Of a stretch of DNA of 64,000 bases, positions 1 to 8,355 are shown in pieces. Position numbers and translations under genes: made by a program. The stretch covers positions 7,266,501 through 7,330,500 of the forward strand of contig NC_059541.1 in the NCBI RefSeq assembly GCF_905220415.1, read 5' to 3'. The notes beneath the pieces are model-generated. The model ran no database searches. It saw only the letters and a list, made by a program, of their open reading frames with translations, and was not told where the DNA came from. The DNA comes from Colias croceus. Its lineage: Eukaryota > Arthropoda > Insecta > Lepidoptera > Pieridae. Position 1 is the stretch's first letter. Every line of letters begins with the position of its first letter.

Positions 1-1867
1 CAGCTATAATCAATGCAATCCAAATATTATCATCAGGTGCTGGACAAAGGTGTCCAAATTTTACATTGTTAAATATATTTTTGACAGGTAAAGGGGAACC
101 ACTTGCATCGTCACATATAATAACATCTGAAAAAATATGATGTAAATAGAATAGTTAATTGTATGTTTTACTTCAACCTTAGCAAACATCATACCAACCT
201 CCTCTTTGGTGGTGTGTTACTATATGATGCCCAGTAACAAATTCAGGTCCTCCTCTACATCCTTCCATAATTTTGAGGACATCTAAATACATCTTTTCAG
301 TAACATTATATTGTTTATCATAATTCTCATCAGGCAGATAATCAGTATATTTTTTTGCCAATATCAAAGCATCTTTGTCAGTAAGACAATCTAATCTTGT
401 ATCTTTATGAAATAATTGAACTAAGTTATGGATAATTAATATTTCACGACCATATGAATAACAATATTTTCCATATGTATTGTGTAAAAATTCAGTGTTT
501 AGAATCCTTTTGAATAGATCTAATGGATAGTATCCTAAAAGTCCTAGATATGATACACAACATGCAAATGAACGACCATGGGAGAAAAGTTCCTGCTCCC
601 TTTCTGGTTTTCTTAATTCATTGATAACAGTTTCAATAAAACTTGGATTTGTTGGTGGCACATAATTAAATGTTCCAAATGTGAGTATTAATCTTTCCAT
701 ATCTTTTAATCTGGCATTTGATATATCTTTCATTACATTATTTGCAATTTCTTGTAAACTGGTCTTATGTAATGTTAAAGTACTAGTGGCAAGTAAAGCT
801 ATATGCACATTACACATTATAGATAGTCTTGGTATTTCATGTTGTAATATATCAAGAAGTTTTACTATTTTATCATCAAATGGAATCTTGCGAGAGAAGC
901 GAATAAGTTTAAGTAATGCTGCAAGAGATACTTCATTAATTTTAGAAACATTCTCAATCACAGCATCAATTATAGTAGACACTAAAACAGGGCTTCTTAT
1001 TGGCACTTTACTCTTAAAAAATCCTAAAGATATAATTGCTAATTCATCAATGGTCAATTCATGAAATTTATCTTGAACAGCTAGTTCCAAATCATGCATA
1101 TCATGGGGTGAAAACCTCATTGCACCAATAAAAAAGTATGTTTGCACTAGTTGTGCTTTTGTTAACTTATTTGATTTATATACGAGTCTTTGGATGCATT
1201 TATAACAATAATCCGATGCCTTTGTAACACTCAACATGTAAAACAATGCGGCATATGAGAGCAATTCATCATGAGACCACCTTTTTAACCTATTTACACA
1301 TTCATCATCTAGAGCTGCCCATACTTCGACATAATTGCGTGTTCTGATAGATGGAGTTTCAGGACATTTTGCTAATGAAAAAAAAAGTGATTTGAGTTCT
1401 TCATCAGTGGAAAACTGAATATTATCCGTCAAGACATCTATAAAATTATCAAAAACATTGTTGGAGATACATACATTGTATTCTGAACAGTAAGCTGTTA
1501 TTAATGAAAAAACTTTAAACACATCTTGTGTAGATTGTTTTGACCAGTCTTTTTTCATTATATTTTCAAATTCTTCCTGACTTAAGGAGCTGGTATTTTT
1601 TGGAATATTTAGCTCTTCCACGTAACCATATTTTTCCATTATATCATAAGCATATTTGTTTTCGTTTTCCATAAACATTTTAACAAATAGGGTTGAACTT
1701 GTGTGAAGAAATTTCTGATGGACGTATGCATATTTACTTTGTGCAATACTCACTCGATTCGAAGCAAAATTTAATGAGCAACAATTGAATATTCGATATT
1801 TTGCATTACAATTTCGTATTATTTGCCTCATGAGAACCATGGTATCTTGTAAAAAAGTATGGTTCAC
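1..1867 (-). CDS. FASTK-family mitochondrial RNA-processing protein (3'-partial)
   Basis: A long minus-strand exon (1867 down to 199) encodes about 556 residues. An intron of only 72 nt (198-127) precedes the next exon (126 to beyond base 1). The donor must be GGAG|GTTGGT, because the better-looking GTATGA donor 5 nt downstream would create an in-frame stop. The second exon reads VIICDDASGSPLPVKNIF and onward in frame. The N-terminus is basic and hydrophobic with few acids (MVLMRQIIRNCNAKYRIF), as expected for a mitochondrial presequence; initiation at Met1 or the nearby Met10 is equally possible. The middle is all-helical. Residues around 390-465 (ILTFGTFNYVPP, then CVSYLGLLGYYPLDLFKRIL) resemble the FAST_1 domain, and the truncated end falls where FAST_2 lies; a C-terminal RAP domain would be off-window. 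Known FASTK proteins act in mitochondrial RNA stability and processing. The exact paralogue (FASTKD1-5) is not resolved. Confidence 0.78.
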
Positions 1868-3264
1868 TGTGCATTTGATTTTAATAATTCTTCCATATAT
1901 TTTCTTTATATTGCGCCACGTCTATTTTTCACGATTGAGATAGTGAAAGTATTTTATTTTATTTACTATTTACCATTTAATCTGTACACAACCACAGTAC
2001 ATAGGTAGGTAACCCAAGAGGTAACCTAAAAAAATTGCAAAGTCCGGAACGATTAGTCGAGTATGTCAATGTCATACTGGTGGTCATACTCAAACTTAGA
2101 GTATAAATTACAATAGTATAGAGCGAGTGTATTGCACAAATTGCATAGTGCGCATCGTAGGCAGATGAGCTATAGATACTATATAGATGTGTGTGTGACA
2201 AATAGGGATGGGTAGATATCAATTGCGTGTTAAACTATCGATAAGTTATGTAAATAAATATGTATCATAAGTAAATTTTATGTTCAATAAGTTATTAAAG
2301 GAAAAATATGTGAATAAAGTATAAATATGTAATTTTAAATTTGTTTACCAACTGAATAAAGTTTGTTTATTCCATTTGAATATTAAATATTATATAAGAA
2401 ATTTTCTTGTATTAATTATAAGTACTTTAAAAAAATATGTTTGATTGGAATATAAGAAAAACGTGAGTACTTTTTAAATAATAAAGTTAATAAAATAAAG
2501 GATCGGGTTTAGTGCTATTTATTAATAATAAATCAAACAATAATAATAATGTTTGAAAAATGGTAAAAAATATTAAGGAATAATTAATAATTTAAAATGA
2601 TAATATAATAAATAATATTAATAATTTCTTTATTTAATTTTATCCATTTTACTATCAAAATCTTCAAAATCAATTTAGCGGTTCAGAAAATATATCGTAA
2701 CATTACATACTTTACATTTACACTATAATACATTCGCATTCATAATTTAGAAAGTGTATCGTACAAAACACACCACAAATTTATTTATAATACATTTTTA
2801 AAAGACTTTTAATTTTAAAGTTAAATAAATAATTTGTTAAAATATAGTTCTTCTAGTAAACTTTATATCGAGTACAGCGTTGGTCAGGTCACATCACTAC
2901 GATCACGTGGCGGCAGTGAGGCGCGCGAGCGAGCCTGCGCGTGTCCGCCTCCCACCTACTCTTCACCCCCGCGATGCTAGATTTATTTTCATAAAATTAT
3001 GTATAACAATCGACTTACTGATGAAATGTGATAGTGGATTTCAATTTTGTGTATTTTCTAGTATCGTTTTTGCAAGATAGAACTGCACATTTCACCACTT
3101 TTATTCGTAAATATGAAAAAAATCCAGAGCAACGCACTTCGTGAGCACTCAACCACGACTGCGAGCGCTCGCGGCGGGAGCGTCGTGTTGTTCCCACCTG
3201 TGCCTACTGTTCCCACTTGGTTGTTCGCACTCTATAGATAGTATATATACTCTAACCTCGTAAC
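1868..3264. other. Intergenic DNA upstream of the FASTK-like gene
   Basis: No supportable gene. The first 400 bp presumably hold the promoter and 5' UTR of the minus-strand FASTK-like gene; a TATCGATA octamer lies at 2236-2243. Bases 2250-2870 are very AT-rich with no pattern I can name. Bases 2885-3210 turn abruptly GC-rich with several CpG-rich runs; the short ORFs there lack family features, and the patch could be a CpG-rich regulatory region or remnant of another element. Confidence 0.5.
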
Positions 3265-3275
3265 GCCCAGATACC
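3265..3275 (+). repeat. Left target-site duplication of the Jockey-type LINE
   Basis: GCCCAGATACC at 3265-3275 is repeated exactly at 8345-8355, immediately outside a complete two-ORF retrotransposon. An 11-bp duplication is within the normal range for target-primed reverse transcription and fixes the element's ends at 3276 and 8344. Confidence 0.85.
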
Positions 3276-3560
3276 GGTACTTGATCGTGAGCGAACCATC
3301 ATTCATTTTTCAGGAAGTTAGGTTCGTTGTCGTTCTTGGTCGTTTGGTCGTTTGGTCGTTTGGTCGTATCTCAGCGTTCTGCTCGCTGATCAATTAATTA
3401 GTTAGTTAATTGACTGATTAATTAAAATCAATCAATTAATTGACTGTATAATTTGGTAATTCAGAGATAAATAATTTATTGGTTTTTCTCTGAATTATGA
3501 AATTGTAAAAAAAAAAATTGTGATTGCGATCCCAGATGTAAATAAGTACATCCTGCAATC
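3276..3560 (+). promoter_or_regulatory. 5' UTR / presumed internal promoter of the Jockey-type LINE
   Basis: Non-LTR elements carry their promoter inside the 5' UTR; that is family knowledge, not seen here. What is seen: four tandem copies of an 8-mer (TTTGGTCG phase) at about 3334-3366, a run of ATTAATTA/AGTTAATTGACT palindromic AT sequence at 3390-3450, and a short inverted repeat AATTCAGAGA...TCTCTGAATT at about 3460-3498 that could form a hairpin just before ORF1. Confidence 0.55.
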
Positions 3561-5378
3561 ATGCCGCCGCCGAGCGTGCCGCCGCTGCCGCAGCGACGTG
3601 CGACTCGTCCGCGCGCACTGGGCCGCAGGGTCTATAGCCGGTCGGTTGCCGCACTTGAAATGGGCCTGGACGCCATTGCCGCTTCCGGCCAGGCCGCAAT
3701 TGTGGCCCGTTCAACGGCAACTGGCCGGCTTCCTGTGTTGGTGCCGGAACCTCAGTCAGGAGCCGGCGATGAGTCGTTCCTGGCGAGTCCACTGACGTTG
3801 TCGCCGGCCCAATCCACCGAATCTGTATGCTCAATTGCTCGTCAACAGGCCCCGGCATTCGCTGCCACACCAACGCCGGGCACTTTAAAACGCGCCGCAC
3901 AGGCACCTCTACCACGTACTCCGCGCTTTCCCGCCCCCTTACCGGGTATTCCCGTGGGACGCTTTCCCTCCCCTCCCCATAGAGTAGGAGAGAAAACCCT
4001 CACAGCGTCCCCGCCTCCTCCTCCTCTGAACATGCCGACGATGTCATCGGGCTCTCCTATGGAGACCGGGACAACAGGCCCTACATACGCGGCCATGGCC
4101 GCGTCTCCAAAATCTCCAGTGCCTACACCCTCCACCTCCTCCGCTGCCGTTACGCCCGCCCCAACTAACAAGATTGTGACTGCGACCGACACTGCTGCTT
4201 CCGCCGGCACTACAAGCGCCGCGCCTCCCACCAAACAGCCCAACCGCTACCCTCCGCTCATCGTAGAGATGCTGCCTGACTGGCCAACTCACTTTAAAGA
4301 ATTAAAGAAGGTTCTCGGGCACACCCCGAACGGACGCCCGTTTGGTAAGGGCGTCCGATTCATGCCAAAGACGGACCAGGAGTTCCGAGTCATCCAGCGC
4401 TATCTTACGCAGCTGGAGAGCAACACCGGAATCTCCTGGTTCTGCTACTCGCTACCCGCTGAAAGAAGCGTGAAAGTAGCGATCCGCGGCCTGCCGGCTA
4501 ATACAGAACCGGCACTTGTGGAGGCAGAGCTGCGCGAGCTCGGGTTCACCCCGGAGCACGTGCGCGCAATCCCAGCTCGCCCGGGTAGGCCGGGTTGTCT
4601 GATGTTCGCGCAATTGCAGCGGACTCCGGACCTCATCCCAGGCATTTACGAGGTCAGCGAACTGCTCTGTATGCCTGGGATCATTATTGAGGCATGGCGC
4701 GGCAGGAAGGGGCCCGCGCAATGCCATCGCTGCCAACAATTTAGGCACTCCTCCCAAAACTGCCACAGGCCATTAGCCTGTGTGCGGTGTGGTGGGAACC
4801 ACCCGGCGAAGGAGTGCCAACGTCCGCGTGAGGAACCACCGACGTGCGCCAACTGTGGCGGCGCCCACACGGCCAATAATGCGAACTGCCCGGTCTACCG
4901 CAAGGAGACTCGCAACCGCAAGGCCGGCACTATAGCCCGCACTGCTACAAGTGCGCGCACGCCCGCAGCTGAAGTCGACGCACCTGGCTCGCTCATGGCC
5001 GCCGCCAACCAGCCAGGACCGACAGGTAAACGCCGCCGTAAGCGTGGCAAGCGCACCCGCACCCAAACGCGGCAAGAAACACCGCCAGCTGCGAAGCCCA
5101 CCGCGCCTCTCCATGTACCATCTGCACCGCCTGTTGCATGTTCCACCAGGCCGCGCCCTGCACCGCAAGTCGCGCCACAGCCAACCAAGACGTCCAAGCC
5201 CACCGTGGTCGCTGCCCCCGCACGGGGGACGAAGGCGAAGCGAGTGATACCGCTGGACCCTCAACTCACCAAGGTCATCAGCACCCTTAATCAGGTACTG
5301 ATTGCCATCCAGGAGCAGCGTGACCCAATACCGCTGATCCTGGGATGTATCGCGGAGCTCTGCGCCTCTTATGGCTGA
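3561..5378 (+). CDS. LINE ORF1: gag-like nucleic-acid-binding protein
   Basis: 605 residues. The first 220 are low-complexity, rich in Pro, Ala, Ser and Thr. Around residues 295-375 is a PRE_C2HC-like segment (VKVAIRGLPANTEPALVEAE, then LGFTPEHV), the domain that precedes zinc knuckles in Jockey-clade ORF1 proteins. Three CCHC knuckles follow at about 388-401 (CHRCQQFRHSSQNC), 407-420 (CVRCGGNHPAKEC) and 432-446 (CANCGGAHTANNANC). A basic, Lys/Arg-rich C-terminal stretch comes next. In this family ORF1 coats the element RNA to form the transposition particle. The chosen start is the first ATG after the structured 5' UTR. The stop TGA lies inside the start region of ORF2. Confidence 0.93.
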   Translation: MPPPSVPPLPQRRATRPRALGRRVYSRSVAALEMGLDAIAASGQAAIVARSTATGRLPVLVPEPQSGAGDESFLASPLTLSPAQSTESVCSIARQQAPAFAATPTPGTLKRAAQAPLPRTPRFPAPLPGIPVGRFPSPPHRVGEKTLTASPPPPPLNMPTMSSGSPMETGTTGPTYAAMAASPKSPVPTPSTSSAAVTPAPTNKIVTATDTAASAGTTSAAPPTKQPNRYPPLIVEMLPDWPTHFKELKKVLGHTPNGRPFGKGVRFMPKTDQEFRVIQRYLTQLESNTGISWFCYSLPAERSVKVAIRGLPANTEPALVEAELRELGFTPEHVRAIPARPGRPGCLMFAQLQRTPDLIPGIYEVSELLCMPGIIIEAWRGRKGPAQCHRCQQFRHSSQNCHRPLACVRCGGNHPAKECQRPREEPPTCANCGGAHTANNANCPVYRKETRNRKAGTIARTATSARTPAAEVDAPGSLMAAANQPGPTGKRRRKRGKRTRTQTRQETPPAAKPTAPLHVPSAPPVACSTRPRPAPQVAPQPTKTSKPTVVAAPARGTKAKRVIPLDPQLTKVISTLNQVLIAIQEQRDPIPLILGCIAELCASYG

Positions 5379-8031
5379 GCTTCGCATTGCTTTTTGGAAC
5401 GCCGACGGGCTCTCAGCGCAAAAAGCCCGCCTCTTCAAAATCCTGCTCTCCCAGCGCCAAGTGGACATCGGCCTGGTTAACGAGACGCACCTCAGACCAG
5501 TAGACAAGTTGAAGGTTTCCGGATACTATGTCTACCGGGAGGACCACACCTCGCCAACTGGGACTGCTTACAGGGGATTAGTAGTCCTGGTCCGTCGGAA
5601 TCTCATACACCAACTGCTACCAGTACCACAGCTGCAGTCGTCGTACGCCCTCGGCGTGGAAATTTGTATAGACCGCCAGCCCACCCGAGTGTTCGCCTTT
5701 TACAAGCCGCCGCAAAATCGACTGGCAGTGGCTGATGTCCGAACCTTGTTGGACTCGCCTCTGCCCACGATCCTCGCTGGCGACTTCAACGCGAAACACA
5801 CGGCGTGGAACTCCAACACCGTAAGCCCGGACGGTAGACGCCTACTGGACGATGCAGACCGCCACGGTTACGAGGTGCTGGGACCAGAGGTCCCAACGCA
5901 CTACCCGTACTGTGCAGCCCACACTCCGGACGTCATCGACATAGCAGTAGCTCGCGGCCTCATTGCCGCACCGTCGCTTGACGTCCTGGATGACCACCTC
6001 ATCTCCGACCACCAAGCCGTCCTCTTGACGCTGACAATGACTCCATTGACGACATCGTTGCCTTCTCCAAAGCATCGCCAGGACTGGCGAATCTTTGCCG
6101 AATACATGGCTGAACACTCGCCGTCCTTTAGAGTAGAGAGCCCTGCAGACGTCGATCGACTCGCAACGGACCTCAGCGCAGTCATGTCCAATGCGCTTCG
6201 AGAGTCCAGACTCGACGCTGCATCTACTCGTAGAAAACCCCAGCTCCCTGCCTACATTCAAGCGTTGTTAGAGAAGAAGAGGAAGCTGCGTAGACTATGG
6301 CAAAACCTGCGATGCCCGACCATGAAGACGCGGCTGAACGCTCTGGCAGCCAAGATTTCAGACGCACTGGAAACGGTAGCAGTCGAATCTTGGCACACCG
6401 CCATCGAGCGAGCCGGCGAAGACTGGTCCGGCATGCACCGCCTCTGCCGCCAGCTCTCCAGGAAGCCCTCTCCGATTAGACCCCTCATGGCCGGTGACGG
6501 AACCCCACGTTACCGCGCCGAGGATCGAGCGGAGATTTTCGCAGACTACCTGGAGACGCAGTTTACGCCTAATCCAACTGCGAATGTGCAGCATGTAGAG
6601 ACCATCAAGCGACAGGTGATGGACTACTTAGAATTGCCTATACCGCCGACAGAAGATCCAGTCGTGTTCTCCCCTGGTCGAGTCCAAAGGATGATTCGAC
6701 GAACTAAACTGCGCAAAGCCCCCGGTCCCGACCGAGTCACCAACGAAGCGCTACGTCACCTACCTCCGCGAGCTATCGCGACGCTGACGCGGCTCTTCAA
6801 TGGAATCCTCCGTACCGGGCACTTTCCATCCCCGTGGAAGCTCGGCCGAGTCATCCTGATTCCCAAGCAAGGCAAGAACATCATGCTGCCTGAGAGCTAT
6901 CGCCCCATCTCTCTTCTGTCCTCGACCTCGAAAGTCTTCGAGAAACTACTGTTGCTGCACATTACGCCCCACCTTCAGCCACGCGACGAACAGTTCGGCT
7001 TCCGCGCCGAACACTCCACCACTTTGCAAGTGACGAGAGTACTGCACCACCTCGCTACCGCCTACAACAAGCGAGAACAATCGGTTGCAGTATTCCTCGA
7101 TATGGAGAAAGCGTTCGACCGCGTATGGCACACCGGACTCATCTACAAGCTGTCCACGTCTACTACTCCGCGTCGAGTAGTTAAGACTGTGGCCACCTTC
7201 CTGCAAGACAGGCGTTTTCAAGTGGCGGTTGAAGATGCTTTGTCCACAGAGCGCCCCATCCGAGCTGGTGTGCCCCAGGGAAGCTGCCTGTCGCCCGTCT
7301 GCTATAGCAGATACACGGACGACATCCCAGTCGCTGGCGGAGCCATTTTAGCGTTATATGCCGACGACGCTGCGTTTATTACCACCTCGCTGAACGCCAA
7401 GCACGCATCGGTAAAGATGCAGCGAGCACTAGATGCGCTTCCCTCATGGCTGGAGGACTGGAGACTCAAGGTCAACGTGGGGAAAACTCAGGCGATTTCC
7501 ATCGGGCGGGCGCGCCTTTTGCCACCCCCGGTGTCTCTCATGGGCGAGAACGTCGAATGGTCACCGACGGCCAAGTACCTTGGTGTGACCATTGACAAGA
7601 CACTCTCGATGCGGCCCCATGTGAAAAACGTGGTCGCCCAGACGCGCGCCGTGCGGAATATACTCCGCCCCATGCTGGCGTCTCACCTGCCTCTCCGTAC
7701 GAAGCTGTGCATATACAAGGCGTACGTTCGCACGCGTCTTACCTATGCGGCCCCTGCGTGGTTCGCACTGACCAACGAGACGGACCGCAAGTCTCTGCGA
7801 GCGCAGCAGTCGCTAGCGCTCCGCACCATCTCCGGAGCACCACGCTTCGTACGGAATCAGGTCATCTCCAGGGACCTGCGCATGGAGAGCCTGGACGACT
7901 TCGTTCGCCGCCTGAGTTCCTCTATGTTCGCGCGCGCCGACGGAGCGCGATCCCAGCACTTGCACGGCATCGCGCCATACCATCGACGACCGCCGGACAT
8001 AAGAGGCCTACCACGTGACCTAATCTCCTAG
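5371..8031 (+). CDS. LINE ORF2: AP-like endonuclease plus reverse transcriptase
   Basis: 886 residues, close to the usual length of about 900 for Jockey ORF2. Residues 1-220 form an exonuclease-endonuclease-phosphatase fold: FWNADGLS near residue 8, the catalytic glutamate in NETHL near 38, LAGDFNAKHTAWNS near 135 and the terminal SDH motif near 210. Residues 440-720 form the reverse transcriptase: KAPGPDRVTNEAL, YRPISLLS, QFGFRAEHSTT, FLDMEKAFDRVWH, AGVPQGSCLSP and the catalytic YADD at 663-666. No RNase H domain follows. The ATG sits inside the ORF1 stop region (ATGGCTGA), so translation probably depends on termination-reinitiation. No internal stop or frameshift was found. Confidence 0.95.
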   Translation: MAELRIAFWNADGLSAQKARLFKILLSQRQVDIGLVNETHLRPVDKLKVSGYYVYREDHTSPTGTAYRGLVVLVRRNLIHQLLPVPQLQSSYALGVEICIDRQPTRVFAFYKPPQNRLAVADVRTLLDSPLPTILAGDFNAKHTAWNSNTVSPDGRRLLDDADRHGYEVLGPEVPTHYPYCAAHTPDVIDIAVARGLIAAPSLDVLDDHLISDHQAVLLTLTMTPLTTSLPSPKHRQDWRIFAEYMAEHSPSFRVESPADVDRLATDLSAVMSNALRESRLDAASTRRKPQLPAYIQALLEKKRKLRRLWQNLRCPTMKTRLNALAAKISDALETVAVESWHTAIERAGEDWSGMHRLCRQLSRKPSPIRPLMAGDGTPRYRAEDRAEIFADYLETQFTPNPTANVQHVETIKRQVMDYLELPIPPTEDPVVFSPGRVQRMIRRTKLRKAPGPDRVTNEALRHLPPRAIATLTRLFNGILRTGHFPSPWKLGRVILIPKQGKNIMLPESYRPISLLSSTSKVFEKLLLLHITPHLQPRDEQFGFRAEHSTTLQVTRVLHHLATAYNKREQSVAVFLDMEKAFDRVWHTGLIYKLSTSTTPRRVVKTVATFLQDRRFQVAVEDALSTERPIRAGVPQGSCLSPVCYSRYTDDIPVAGGAILALYADDAAFITTSLNAKHASVKMQRALDALPSWLEDWRLKVNVGKTQAISIGRARLLPPPVSLMGENVEWSPTAKYLGVTIDKTLSMRPHVKNVVAQTRAVRNILRPMLASHLPLRTKLCIYKAYVRTRLTYAAPAWFALTNETDRKSLRAQQSLALRTISGAPRFVRNQVISRDLRMESLDDFVRRLSSSMFARADGARSQHLHGIAPYHRRPPDIRGLPRDLIS

Positions 8032-8344
8032 GACACGACCGCTTCCTCGCCGCTAGCTGACGGGCGCTCACCGGCACTCTGCCGGAGAGCTCGACCTCGC
8101 TGAGCGGCGGGTGAAGCACACTCGGACATTCTCCCCTGCAGCAGCTCGCAGATCGCCCGCGATACCGCGGACTGGATCGCACTGTAGCAGGATACCTCCC
8201 GGACATGACACCTTGGACCATCCGGTCCCACCCAGTGCCCCGCCTGTAGTTGCAGGCGGCGTTGCCACCACTGAAAGGGGCCATCGCCCCGAACAGTTAC
8301 CCCGAAGCCTGTGAAGGCTTGCGTGGAAGACCCGAGTAGTAGTA

Positions 8345-8355
8345 GCCCAGATACC
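8345..8355 (+). repeat. Right target-site duplication of the Jockey-type LINE
   Basis: Exact second copy of GCCCAGATACC, directly after the terminal AGTAGTAGTA of the element. The host sequence resumes with TATTAAAAGG, so the insertion split one of the TTTTAAAAGG-like palindromes that recur downstream. Confidence 0.85.

Larger units (their letters stand above)
3276..8344 (+). mobile_element. Full-length Jockey-type non-LTR retrotransposon (5069 bp)
   Basis: The element comprises a 285-bp 5' UTR, ORF1 (gag-like, 605 aa), ORF2 (endonuclease plus reverse transcriptase, 886 aa) overlapping it by 8 nt, and a 313-bp GC-rich 3' UTR ending in a short run of GTA triplets. Perfect 11-bp direct repeats flank it. 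It is strikingly GC-richer than its surroundings. ORF1 carries a PRE_C2HC-like region and three zinc knuckles, and ORF2 has no RNase H domain; that combination is typical of the Jockey clade rather than the I clade. Both frames are open and the catalytic motifs are intact, so this looks like a recent, possibly still autonomous insertion. The left end lies 1.4 kb upstream of the FASTK-like start codon, on the opposite strand. The (GTA)n-like end instead of poly(A) is atypical for Jockey. Confidence 0.93.

Noticed and set aside
4773..5507. 244-codon minus-strand open frame across the LINE ORF1/ORF2 junction
   Set aside because: It is antisense to two well-supported LINE ORFs in GC-rich DNA and shows no family motif of its own.
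3276..8344. Telomere-specific LINE (TRAS/SART type) because it resembles a silkworm LINE in ORF overlap
   Set aside because: The flanks are not TTAGG repeats and the 11-bp duplication is ordinary intergenic sequence.
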